NCBI GenBank assembly: GCA_902586125.1
Contig: CACIGI010000002.1
Location: forward strand, 24,520-88,519
DNA: 64,000 nt
From: an uncultured Pelagibacteraceae bacterium
GTDB taxonomy: Bacteria; Pseudomonadota; Alphaproteobacteria; Pelagibacterales; Pelagibacteraceae
Direction of reading: 5' to 3'
The translations under genes and the position numbers were made by a program. Numbering within the stretch: position 1 is the stretch's first letter; every line of letters starts with the position of its first letter. Below, in pieces: positions 37,858 through 46,045 of the stretch. A model generated the notes under the pieces. It worked only from the letters and a program-made list of their open reading frames with translations. It did no database searches and was not told the DNA's origin.

Positions 37858-39180
37858 ATGAATGTCTTAAATAGAAATATTAATAATATATTTTTTATTT
37901 TTGCATTATCGCATTTAATAATTTGGACACTGATTCCCTCATTAACAAATAAAAATTTACCATTAGACACAATTGAAGCTTTAGCATGGGGAAGCAATTT
38001 AGATTGGGGTTTTAACAAACATCCACCTATGAGTGCTTTTTTTCCTGAAGTATTTTTTCAAATTTTCGGTTCTCAAGATTGGGTTTATTATTTATTAAGT
38101 CAAATATTCGTGATAGTTTCTTTTTATTACGTATTTAAATTTGCTTTTGAAATTTTTAGAGATTTAAAATTAAGTTTAATTTCTGTTTTATTATTAGTTT
38201 CTATCTATTTCTATAATTTCACTACTCCTGAATTTAATGTAAATGTTTGTCAATTACCATTTTGGTCATTAGTCGTTTATTATTCATGGAAAATTTATTC
38301 ATCACAAGAAATTAAATTTTCAGATTGTTTTTTAGTTGGCTTATTTGCTGCAATTGGTTTTTTATCTAAATACTTATTTATCTACCTTTTGGTATCGATT
38401 GATTTATTGTTTATTTATTTAATTTTTTTTAAAAAAACTAAAAAATTTGATTTTAAATATTTGATAACAATTGAGGTCTTTTTAGTTTTATTAGTTCCTC
38501 ATTTAATTTGGCTCTTTAACAATGATTTTATAACTATAGCGTATGGGTTAAATCGAACAGGATTAGAAGGTTCTAGTATTTTAGATCACATTAGTAATCC
38601 AGTATTATTTTTAACAAAACAAATTGGAATACTGTCTCCTTTCTTCTTTTTAATTTGGTTACTTACTAAAAAGATAAAATTTAAGCTAAATATAAAAGAT
38701 AAAAAATTGATGTTTCTATTATTTATTAACTTTATGCCTATTATATTAATGTTTCTGACATCATTGATTACTGGTTCAAAAATTCGAACGATGTGGATGA
38801 CGCCTTTTTATTTATTTTTTGGAGTGTTATTTTTATATCTTCTAAAATCACAAATTAATTTAAAAAAAATAAATTCGTTTCTTTACGGATTTCTTTTTCT
38901 ATTTTTTTTATCACCCATTCTTTATTCTTATGTCTCAATATCGCAGTCAGATAAACGAACGGATTATCCTGGAAAAGAAATTGCAATGAAAATTCAATAT
39001 GTTTGGGATCAAGATTTTGATAAAGAAATTCAATTTGTAACTGGTGATGAGTGGAAAGCTGGTAATCTTTCATATCACTTAAAATCTAGACCAAAGTGGG
39101 AGGGATTTAATAATAAAGAGATTCTTAATAACTCATCGCAATTTATTTGTGTAGGTGATGTTTGTTTGGGAAGATATTAA
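37858..39180 (+). CDS. Membrane glycosyltransferase, GT39/ArnT-like
   Basis: 440 aa from the ATG at 37858; a GTG at 37822 would add 12 residues without a Shine-Dalgarno sequence and looks less likely. Many membrane helices. The first periplasmic loop has LPLDTIEALAWGSN and FNKHPPMSAF, the acidic and HPP motifs of GT-C enzymes (PMT/ArnT) that take sugars from polyprenyl phosphate. It likely modifies a surface glycan or lipid. A GT2 gene follows 7 nt later and may make the polyprenyl-linked donor. Confidence 0.8.
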   Translation: MNVLNRNINNIFFIFALSHLIIWTLIPSLTNKNLPLDTIEALAWGSNLDWGFNKHPPMSAFFPEVFFQIFGSQDWVYYLLSQIFVIVSFYYVFKFAFEIFRDLKLSLISVLLLVSIYFYNFTTPEFNVNVCQLPFWSLVVYYSWKIYSSQEIKFSDCFLVGLFAAIGFLSKYLFIYLLVSIDLLFIYLIFFKKTKKFDFKYLITIEVFLVLLVPHLIWLFNNDFITIAYGLNRTGLEGSSILDHISNPVLFLTKQIGILSPFFFLIWLLTKKIKFKLNIKDKKLMFLLFINFMPIILMFLTSLITGSKIRTMWMTPFYLFFGVLFLYLLKSQINLKKINSFLYGFLFLFFLSPILYSYVSISQSDKRTDYPGKEIAMKIQYVWDQDFDKEIQFVTGDEWKAGNLSYHLKSRPKWEGFNNKEILNNSSQFICVGDVCLGRY

Positions 39181-39187
39181 TTTTTGA

Positions 39188-40057
39188 ATGAAAATTAAAA
39201 TTTTAGTACCTATTTATAACGACTGGCAATCAGCTTCAAAATTACTGGAAGAGATTGATAATAATATTTCGGATTTAGATCACGAAATCTCTATGATTAT
39301 TGTCAATGATGCTTCAACACACGATCGTCAAGATGAGCAAAGAGATTTTAAGAATCTACATTCAATTAAAATTCTAAATATGAAAATTAATCAAGGTCAC
39401 GCTAGATGTATCGCAACTGGATTGAAATATATCTTTGAAAAAGAAGACTTTGATTATGTAATTCCAATGGACGGAGATGGAGAAGACAGGCCAGAAGAAA
39501 TCAAAGAATTTATTAATCAAATCGATAATTCAAATAATAATTCAATAGTTGGTGAAAGAGTGAAAAGATCAGAAAAATTAATTTTTAAAATTTGCTATCA
39601 ATTACATAAATTAATCACACTAACTTTTACTGGTAAATCAATTAAATTTGGAAATTATACATGCATACCAAAAAGCACAGTTGAAAAAATGATCAAAGAA
39701 AAAGCTACCTGGAATAGTTTTTCTGGATCATTAAAAAAAATTGAAAATAATTTATTGCCAATACCATCCACTCGAGGCAGTAGATATTTTGGTCCATCGA
39801 AAATGAGTTTTTTTAATTTGATAAAACATTCGCTTTCAATCATGAGTGTTTTTAGAAAAACATTTTTAATTCGTTCAGGTTTATTTATTATTTTATATAT
39901 TTTATTTATTAAGAGTAATGCTTCTGTGATTACGGCATTGCCTTTGGTATTTTTATTGATAGCCGTTTACTTAATTTCAAATTTAGCTTTAAGAGAAAAT
40001 ATGGCTGAATTTGATAAAGCTTTATCTAACATAAATGATATAGAAAATATTAAATAA
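39188..40057 (+). CDS. GT2 family glycosyltransferase, polyprenyl-phosphate type
   Basis: 289 aa. GT-A fold with ILVPIYNDW at the start, IIVNDAST and the metal-binding IPMDGDGEDRPEEI; the last about 50 residues form two membrane helices. This resembles dolichol/undecaprenyl-phosphate sugar transferases (DPM1/ArnC-like). It probably loads a sugar onto undecaprenyl phosphate for the upstream GT-C enzyme. That pairing is inferred from adjacency. Confidence 0.85.
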   Translation: MKIKILVPIYNDWQSASKLLEEIDNNISDLDHEISMIIVNDASTHDRQDEQRDFKNLHSIKILNMKINQGHARCIATGLKYIFEKEDFDYVIPMDGDGEDRPEEIKEFINQIDNSNNNSIVGERVKRSEKLIFKICYQLHKLITLTFTGKSIKFGNYTCIPKSTVEKMIKEKATWNSFSGSLKKIENNLLPIPSTRGSRYFGPSKMSFFNLIKHSLSIMSVFRKTFLIRSGLFIILYILFIKSNASVITALPLVFLLIAVYLISNLALRENMAEFDKALSNINDIENIK

Positions 40058-40062
40058 GTTTT

Positions 40063-40893
40063 ATGAAAAAAATTTTTTTTACAATTTTTATAAGTATAAT
40101 TTTTCTAGAACCATCGAATTTACTTAACAAAGTTAATGCAAAAGAAATAACAAATCTTCAATGGAAAAAAAGTGTAGCAAAAGGTAAGAAACTTAATAAG
40201 TTTAGAGAAACTGTTATCTCTCCAGCTTTAGGGGAAAAAGCTTGGAAGATAACATTATTACCCAGAGATTGTGGTAGGGATCAAGAGGGTGATTATTCTG
40301 ATTGTACAAATAATGGAAGAGATGCTGTGGTTGGACATGGAGGAGGAGATCGAGCGAGAAGTGAGTATTCAGCAAAACCGAGATATACAGGAGAGAAATG
40401 GATTTCAGTAAGTATTTTTATCCCAAAAGATTTTAAAACAGTTGAACCTGTCAGCACTTCTCTTTTTCAGATATATGAATGGGGAAATACCAATCAACAA
40501 AGACATCCTAGGATGATGCTTAGAGTTAAAAGAGGTAATTTAGAGCCTAGATATTTTGCTGTAAATGGAATGGACTCCCAAGGATTGATATATAAAGATT
40601 TAAAAATTGATGATATGAGAGATAAATGGACGACCATAATATTTCATACCAAAATGTCTAAAGATCCAGACAAAGGATTTATTAAGATGTATGTCGATGA
40701 CGTTCTTTACAACGATTACAAAGGAAGAACAGGTTATGGTGGGAAATTTTATAATAAATTTGGTATTTATCATAGTTGGATTAGTAGATGGAAAGATGAA
40801 ATTCATGGAGAATATCCAACACAAGTTGTTTACTATGATAATCTCTTTAGAACAAACAGCAAAGAAAAACTCTTAAAATTAATTCAAAAATAA
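40063..40893 (+). CDS. Secreted polysaccharide-lyase-like protein (heparin lyase I-like fold)
   Basis: 276 aa. A signal peptide (about 1-27, ending KVNA) leads to a mature protein with RARSEYSAKPRYTGEKW, KWISVSIFIPKDF, a central basic stretch, KFGIYHSW and a VVYYDNLF end. This order fits the beta-jelly-roll polysaccharide lyase family of heparinase I type (Pfam PF14099 by memory). Substrate cannot be told; alginate-, glucuronan- or capsule-like polymers are possible. It could act on the glycan made by the two transferases upstream or on external polymers. Confidence 0.6.
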   Translation: MKKIFFTIFISIIFLEPSNLLNKVNAKEITNLQWKKSVAKGKKLNKFRETVISPALGEKAWKITLLPRDCGRDQEGDYSDCTNNGRDAVVGHGGGDRARSEYSAKPRYTGEKWISVSIFIPKDFKTVEPVSTSLFQIYEWGNTNQQRHPRMMLRVKRGNLEPRYFAVNGMDSQGLIYKDLKIDDMRDKWTTIIFHTKMSKDPDKGFIKMYVDDVLYNDYKGRTGYGGKFYNKFGIYHSWISRWKDEIHGEYPTQVVYYDNLFRTNSKEKLLKLIQK

Positions 40894-40897
40894 TTAT

Positions 40898-41776
40898 TTA
40901 TTTAAAAAAATTAGTTTCAATACCTTTTACATTTGTTTTAATAAAAAAAATATTTCCCGAATCTTTTTCAGGTTGATTAAATTTATTGGTTTTTCTTGCT
41001 GATGTAATAAATAAAGTATTCAGATTTTTTCCACCAAAACAAACACTAGTAGGTCTAGAAATTGGCAATTTAATTATTTTGTCTATTTTTCCATTCTTTT
41101 TAAATCGAATAATGCAACTACCATCCCAGCAAGCGACCCAAACAAAACCCATACTATCAACACATAATCCATCAGGTTTTCCATTTTGAGAAGGGATACG
41201 GGCAAATATCTTTTTTTTACTTATTTTTCCATCTTTCATTTCATAATTAAAAATATAAATTTTTCGTTTATCACTAGCTACAAAATAAAACCTTTTTTTA
41301 CATGGACTCCAATCAATACCATTTCCAATAATAAAATTTCCTAAAAGTTTTTTTGGTGAATTAATTTTTTGAAAAAAAAACAAATTTCCAGATTTTGAAA
41401 CCTCATGTTCATCCATTGTAGAAGCCCACAGTCTTCCTTGGCTATCTATTGAAGCATCGTTGAATCTATTATTTTTTTTATGCTTTATAGATATTAACTT
41501 CTTGCAAAAAATTTTGTTTTTTTTAATCTTTATTTGAAATACTTTATTTTTTCCACACGATATCCAACTATTATTTCTTGAAGGCAAAAAATTGCTTATC
41601 ATTTGTTTTGATTTAAATTTTCTGATTCTTTTCTTATTTTTATAAATAAAAATATTTTGATTAAGTATGTCGACAAACGAAAATTCTTTTGTGCGATGAT
41701 TCCATACTGGTCCTTCCGCCAATAAAGCTTTACACTTTATTAAAGTTTTTGGTTTTGAGTGTATTAGTTTTTTCAT
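40898..41776 (-). CDS. SMP-30/gluconolactonase family lactonase
   Basis: 292 aa six-bladed beta-propeller. Metal-binding features: the Glu in LLAEGPVWNH at the start, RFNDASIDSQGRLWAST, GIDWSPCKKRFY and KPDGLCVDSMGFVWVACW (Asn and Asp ligands). These enzymes open sugar lactones to the acids. It is divergent from gnd with 36 nt between, and with gnd and gluconokinase makes a lactone-to-gluconate-to-phosphogluconate route. Confidence 0.88.
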   Translation of the reverse strand: MKKLIHSKPKTLIKCKALLAEGPVWNHRTKEFSFVDILNQNIFIYKNKKRIRKFKSKQMISNFLPSRNNSWISCGKNKVFQIKIKKNKIFCKKLISIKHKKNNRFNDASIDSQGRLWASTMDEHEVSKSGNLFFFQKINSPKKLLGNFIIGNGIDWSPCKKRFYFVASDKRKIYIFNYEMKDGKISKKKIFARIPSQNGKPDGLCVDSMGFVWVACWDGSCIIRFKKNGKIDKIIKLPISRPTSVCFGGKNLNTLFITSARKTNKFNQPEKDSGNIFFIKTNVKGIETNFFK

Positions 41777-41812
41777 TTATTAATTAGAATATATTATATA
41801 TTTATCCGAAAG

Positions 41813-42895
41813 ATGAAGAATAATAATTTAATAATTGTTGGATTGGGCTCTATTGGAGCAAATTTAGCTCAATTCTTATTAAGCTGTAATTACAATGTTT
41901 CAGTTTGGGATAAAGATTTATCAAAACTAAAAAATTTTTCGAAAAGAAATAAAATTAAATTTAAGAATAAATTTTCTAAAAATCTTTTTAAAAATAATAT
42001 TGTTATATTGACTATTAACGCAGGTAAAAACGTAGATAACTTTATTTTAAAAAATTTAAAATTTTTGAAAAAAATTAAATATCTGATTGATCTAGGCAAC
42101 AACCATCCAGATGATACTTTACGAAGATTTAATTTTTTAAAAAAGAATAAGATTATTTATATTAATCCAGGATTCTCAGGTGGTATTGAAGGTGCTAAAG
42201 GCAAAGCTTCTTTGATGTTGAGTTGTAATAAAAGACAATTGAAATATTTGAATGACCTTTTTTTAGATATTTCTGGAAATAAAATAAAATCAATTAAATT
42301 AGTTGGAAAAAAACCACAAGCAGGAAATTATGTTAAAATAATTCATAATTCAATTGAATATGCGATACTACAAAGTTTTGCTGATTATTATCTAATACTC
42401 AAGAAATTTATAAAATGTTCTGACCATAAAATATTAAAAGAAATATTATTTTTAGAAAAGAAATTTAACAATTTTCATTTATTAGATATATTTAAAGAAA
42501 TTATTATAAAAAAAATAAATTTAAAAAAAATAATTGACAAAGTTGAAGATAATAACACTGGTGCTTGGGCTGCCCAAATGTGTATGAAATATAAATTTCC
42601 AGCACAAATATTACACGCCTCAGTCGATGCGAGATATTTGTCAAAATCAGACAAGTTTACAAAACCTTTTAATAATAAAATTTCTTACTTAAATATAAGA
42701 ACTTTAACAGAATCTTTAATTTTAATTATTAAATTTAGTTATATTCAGGGTTTTGGTCTGTTAAATGAAATAAACAAAAAAGAAAAACTTGGACTTAATC
42801 TAAACAACATAATTTTAAATTGGAAATTTAATAGTATCATTAGATCAAATTTATTAGCAAATTTTTCAAAATACATAAAAAAAAAACAAATTTAA
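41813..42895 (+). CDS. gnd: 6-phosphogluconate dehydrogenase-like, N-terminal and central part (frameshifted gene)
   Basis: 360 aa in this frame. NAD(P) motif VGLGSIGANLA at 9-19, substrate signature FSGGIEGAKGKASLM at 121-135, and catalytic K175, H178, N179, E182 (YVKIIHNSIEY) all match decarboxylating 6-phosphogluconate dehydrogenase. The helical domain continues to SIIRSNLL, then a stop follows a run of ten A (42877-42886). The rest of the helical domain lies in the +1 frame, to 43112. With one A fewer in the run the gene would read through as about 432 aa. It oxidises 6-phosphogluconate to ribulose 5-phosphate. Confidence 0.85.
   Translation: MKNNNLIIVGLGSIGANLAQFLLSCNYNVSVWDKDLSKLKNFSKRNKIKFKNKFSKNLFKNNIVILTINAGKNVDNFILKNLKFLKKIKYLIDLGNNHPDDTLRRFNFLKKNKIIYINPGFSGGIEGAKGKASLMLSCNKRQLKYLNDLFLDISGNKIKSIKLVGKKPQAGNYVKIIHNSIEYAILQSFADYYLILKKFIKCSDHKILKEILFLEKKFNNFHLLDIFKEIIIKKINLKKIIDKVEDNNTGAWAAQMCMKYKFPAQILHASVDARYLSKSDKFTKPFNNKISYLNIRTLTESLILIIKFSYIQGFGLLNEINKKEKLGLNLNNIILNWKFNSIIRSNLLANFSKYIKKKQI
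42877..42886 (+). other. Ten-A run at the gnd frame break
   Basis: A homopolymer of 10 A (codons ATA AAA AAA AAA) immediately before the premature stop. Removal of one A joins both gnd frames without another stop. Possible causes are an assembly or sequencing indel, a true mutation, or transcriptional slippage. Confidence 0.75.
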
Positions 42896-42896
42896 T

Positions 42897-43112
42897 TTAA
42901 GTTTTGTATACAAAAGAATTTTTTCACAAAAAAAATTAAATATGCTTTTGAAAACCTTGAGAGAATTGTCTTTAAATAACTTATATCCATCAACTTTTGT
43001 ATCTGTAGGAGTGTGGATATTCCATAATCAAAAATTACATTTTAGCTCTTTTTCATTAGTACAAAAAATGAGAAATATTTTTGGTAATCATAAAATTAAG
43101 ATTAAAAATTGA
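42897..43112 (+). pseudogene. gnd: C-terminal part of gnd in the +1 frame
   Basis: This frame is open from 42897 (first ATG 42942) to the stop at 43110-43112. It encodes NNLYPSTFVSVGVWIFHN and SLVQKMRNIFGNH, which line up without gaps with the end of 6-phosphogluconate dehydrogenase (the IPMPCFTTALSFYDGY and LIQAQRDYFGAH region of the E. coli enzyme). The expected spacing from IIRS is kept across the break. It ends 6 nt before gluconokinase. Confidence 0.75.
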
Positions 43113-43118
43113 ATTTTT

Positions 43119-43619
43119 ATGTATTTTTTTTTAGTCGGACCAGCAGGAAGTGGGAAGTCCACGATTGGAGAGAAATTTAATCGATTGAAATTGTTTAGGT
43201 ATATTGAAGGGGATAAATTTCACTCAAAAATGAATATAAAAAAAATGATTAATGGAAAAGCTTTAACATATAAAGATAGAAAACCATGGTTAAATAAAAT
43301 TAATTTTTTTTTAAGATCAAAAAAAGATACAAAGATTAATTATGTTATTTCTTGTTCGGCATTAAAAAAATCTTATAGAAGTTTACTTTCAAAAAAACTA
43401 GATAATTGCTATTTTTTTTACCTCAAATGTAGTGATAAAGAATTATTTATTCGAAATTCAAGGCGTAATCATTTTTTTCCAATATCTTTATTAAATAATC
43501 AAATTAAAAATTTTGAGTTTTCAAAAGATCTCATTATTATCAAGTCTACTTCCAATATTAATAAAGTTTATTTAATTACTAAAAAAAAATTCTTTAATCT
43601 TCTTAACAAAAAATCATAA
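43119..43619 (+). CDS. gntK: Gluconokinase
   Basis: 166 aa P-loop kinase. VGPAGSGKSTIG at residues 5-16, EGDKFHSKMNIKKM, the DRKPWL segment, ISCSALKKSYR and RNHFFPISLLNNQ follow the order of the gluconate kinase family. It makes 6-phosphogluconate, the substrate of the gnd product encoded just upstream. Convergent with umuC, 2 nt apart. Confidence 0.93.
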   Translation: MYFFLVGPAGSGKSTIGEKFNRLKLFRYIEGDKFHSKMNIKKMINGKALTYKDRKPWLNKINFFLRSKKDTKINYVISCSALKKSYRSLLSKKLDNCYFFYLKCSDKELFIRNSRRNHFFPISLLNNQIKNFEFSKDLIIIKSTSNINKVYLITKKKFFNLLNKKS

Positions 43620-43621
43620 TT

Positions 43622-44899
43622 CTATGTTCCTATTTTAGGTAAGGAATAAAAATCAGCGGTATCTATTTTAGAAGAATATTGTCTTCTCATATTCCATTTT
43701 TTATGAACCCCAGCGCTTGCAAGACTCAAAGTGGATCTGCCATATCTATAATTAGTGTTATCTATTGACCTCATTAAACTTTTTATTTTTTCGTCTTTTT
43801 CAGATGAAAATAAATTTTTTCTACCATCGTCATTACGTAGTCCTGTCAGCATCACGCCTGCTTTTTGATAACGATAACCATTTTTGAATATGTTTTCTAG
43901 TATTGCAACTGCAGTCTTAACAGTTTCAATACTATTGTTTGTTGCAATAGGAAAATCAACTGTTTTAGCATTTGAATAATAACCATAGTCTCTCTGAAAA
44001 GGACTGGTTCGAACAAAAACTGTAATTGCTTTTGCAACTAAAGATTCTGATCTAATTTTTTCAGATGCATTCAAGCAGTAATTAGCAACTGCTTCTTTTA
44101 ATTCTTGAAATTTTTCAATTCTTTTACCAAATGATCTTGAAACTACACAGCTCTTTCTTTTAGTTTGGGTAGTTTCTAAATTTATACAAGGTATTCCTCT
44201 AAGTTCCATTGCTGTTCTAGAACTTAAAACATTAGAGCATTTTTTGATCCAGGTATTAGATTTATTCTTAAGTTGTTTAGCATTATAAACACCATTTTTT
44301 TGATAGAATTTTGTTAGCTGCCTACCAACACCCCATATGTCATTTATTTCAACTTTTTCTAAAATAGGGTCTAAATTTTCTATTCCAATTAAACTAGTAA
44401 CACCTGATTGTTTTTTCTTTGCAATATGATTTGCAACTTTGCTCAAAGTTTTAGTTTTAGCAATCCCAATACTCGTTGGAATGCCAGTCCATTGTAAAAC
44501 TGTTTCTCTAATTTCTCTACCAACTTTTTCAACTTCAGAATCTGGAAAATTGGATAAATCTATAAATGCTTCATCGATAGAATACACTTCTATTTCAGTA
44601 TTAAATCTTTTAAGTGTTCTCATTACTCTTCTAGATAAATCACCATATAAAGAATAATTTGATGAAAAAACCTCAACTTTATTTTTAACAATAATATCTT
44701 TTGCTTTAAAATAAGGTTCACCCATTTTAATCCCCAAAGCTTTTGCTTCATTGGATCTAGAAATAATACAACCATCATTATTTGATAGTACAACTACAGG
44801 TTTTTTTCTTATTTTTGGATTGAATAATCTTTCACATGAAACATAGAAAGAGTTACAATCAACTAAGCCTATTTTTTTAGTACGTTGAATGGATGACAT
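43622..44899 (-). CDS. umuC: Y-family DNA polymerase UmuC (Pol V subunit)
   Basis: 425 aa. The Y-family catalytic pieces VDCNSFYVSCERLFNP, VVVLSNNDGCIISRSNEAK and YSIDEAFIDL (metal-binding D and E) are present, followed by GIAKTKTLSKVANHIAKK and a UmuC-type C-terminal part (RRQYSSKIDTADFYSLPKI). Translesion synthesis polymerase of the SOS response. The start lies 23 nt inside umuD. Confidence 0.95.
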   Translation of the reverse strand: MSSIQRTKKIGLVDCNSFYVSCERLFNPKIRKKPVVVLSNNDGCIISRSNEAKALGIKMGEPYFKAKDIIVKNKVEVFSSNYSLYGDLSRRVMRTLKRFNTEIEVYSIDEAFIDLSNFPDSEVEKVGREIRETVLQWTGIPTSIGIAKTKTLSKVANHIAKKKQSGVTSLIGIENLDPILEKVEINDIWGVGRQLTKFYQKNGVYNAKQLKNKSNTWIKKCSNVLSSRTAMELRGIPCINLETTQTKRKSCVVSRSFGKRIEKFQELKEAVANYCLNASEKIRSESLVAKAITVFVRTSPFQRDYGYYSNAKTVDFPIATNNSIETVKTAVAILENIFKNGYRYQKAGVMLTGLRNDDGRKNLFSSEKDEKIKSLMRSIDNTNYRYGRSTLSLASAGVHKKWNMRRQYSSKIDTADFYSLPKIGT

Positions 44900-45272
44900 A
44901 AGTCACAACCCCCCAAATAAAGACATCTTCTTCTTCGTTAATCAAAATTCTATTAGAAAAATCCTTAGAGCCTGAGGATAGAAATTTTTTATCTCTTTCT
45001 TGAACTAAAGTTTTAACTACAAGCTCGTCATGAACATTTGCAATAACGGTTGAAAAGTTTTTTGGCTTCAAACTTTTGTCGACAACTAATAAATCCCCAT
45101 CATTAATCCCAACATCAACCATAGATTTTCCCTGTACTCGGATGATGAAAGTGGCAGGAACATTTTTGATTAAATGCATGTTTAGATCAATATCTTCTTC
45201 GATATAATCAGTGGCAGGCGATGGAAAACCAGCGCCAGCTTTATGCAGATAATAAGGAATAGTCAGCTTCAT
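44877..45272 (-). CDS. umuD: UmuD, self-cleaving S24 family protein
   Basis: 131 aa. Catalytic S50 (VQGKSM) and K87 (ELVVKTL), with the cleavage site likely A14-G15 before FPSPATDYIEE. RecA-promoted cleavage gives UmuD', which activates UmuC, encoded in the same operon. Transcription is likely from TTGACT/TACAAA with an SOS box at the start site. Confidence 0.94.
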   Translation of the reverse strand: MKLTIPYYLHKAGAGFPSPATDYIEEDIDLNMHLIKNVPATFIIRVQGKSMVDVGINDGDLLVVDKSLKPKNFSTVIANVHDELVVKTLVQERDKKFLSSGSKDFSNRILINEEEDVFIWGVVTYVIHSTY

Positions 45273-45287
45273 GTTCTTGTTTTGTTC
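45273..45287 (-). promoter_or_regulatory. LexA (SOS) box of umuDC
   Basis: Reads GTTC-N7-GTTC on the plus strand (GAAC-N7-GAAC towards umuD), the exact alphaproteobacterial LexA consensus. It touches the umuD ATG and covers the expected transcription start. Confidence 0.8.
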
Positions 45288-45290
45288 TTA

Positions 45291-45319
45291 TTTGTAGCGC
45301 AGTTATACAATGCAGTCAA
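45291..45319 (-). promoter_or_regulatory. umuDC promoter
   Basis: On the minus strand TTGACT (45319-45314), a 17-nt spacer and TACAAA (45296-45291). The start would fall near 45284, inside the SOS box, giving a leader of only about 10-15 nt. Confidence 0.6.
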
Positions 45320-45436
45320 TAGGTTGTATTTTGAGTCCGTAATTGAATCAAAACTGAATCAAAACGTGAACATCGAAACTATATTTTGTATGCTTGTGGA
45401 TAACTTCAACCAAGGATAGTTTAATTTAACATCAAT

Positions 45437-45670
45437 ATGAAAAAATTTTTAGGGATAGCAATTATAACTTTCATTCTTTCAACTGAAAATATTCGTGCAG
45501 ATACAGCAACATGCTTTGCAGGAGAATGTGAATTTTTTCCAGGCATTTGGTATGAATATGCAGAAACATTATGTATGGATAATTTAATGATGGAAGAGGT
45601 AGACCAAGGTCCTTTAGGTTTTACAATTGTTGAAACTGGTGAATATTGTATGGTCTATAATGAACGTTAA
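45437..45670 (+). CDS. Small secreted protein with four cysteines, function unknown
   Basis: 77 aa. Signal peptide about 1-21 (cleavage after IRA). The mature part of about 55 residues is acidic and has Cys at 26, 31, 46 and 71, enough for two disulfides in the periplasm. No family recognised. It lies 7 nt upstream of the GFA-like gene on the same strand. Confidence 0.6.
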   Translation: MKKFLGIAIITFILSTENIRADTATCFAGECEFFPGIWYEYAETLCMDNLMMEEVDQGPLGFTIVETGEYCMVYNER

Positions 45671-45677
45671 GAAGTAA

Positions 45678-46040
45678 ATGAAAAAATTAGTATGTCATTG
45701 TGGTGCTGTAGAGGCAGAAATTAATTTAGACGGAGATTTAGCTAAAGTATTAAAATGTAATTGTTCTATTTGTAAAAGAAAAGGAGCAATTATGTCGATG
45801 GTAAAAAATGAAAATTTTAAAATTACTAAAGGTGAAGATAAATTAAAACTTTATCAATTTCATTCAAAAGTAGCCAAACATTACTTTTGTTCTGATTGTG
45901 GAATTTACACACACCATAATCCAAGGATCAATCCGGCAATGACAGGATTTAATGTTGGTTGTATAGATGAAATAAATACCTTCGATTTGAAAGAAGTTCC
46001 AGTAAACGATGGTCAAAATCATCCATTGGATAAAAAATAA
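45678..46040 (+). CDS. GFA/CENP-V family zinc protein
   Basis: 120 aa. Zinc ligands CHCGAV, CNCSICKRKG and FCSDCGIYTHHNP give the pattern of the GFA (glutathione-dependent formaldehyde-activating-like, CENP-V) domain. Some members act as glutathione-linked enzymes, but for most the role is unknown. No specific substrate can be claimed. Confidence 0.88.
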   Translation: MKKLVCHCGAVEAEINLDGDLAKVLKCNCSICKRKGAIMSMVKNENFKITKGEDKLKLYQFHSKVAKHYFCSDCGIYTHHNPRINPAMTGFNVGCIDEINTFDLKEVPVNDGQNHPLDKK

Positions 46041-46045
46041 TTTTC

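Noticed and set aside
42942..43112. Independent novel 56-aa protein after gnd
   Set aside because: Its sequence matches the end of 6-phosphogluconate dehydrogenase, so it is the frameshifted gnd C-terminus.
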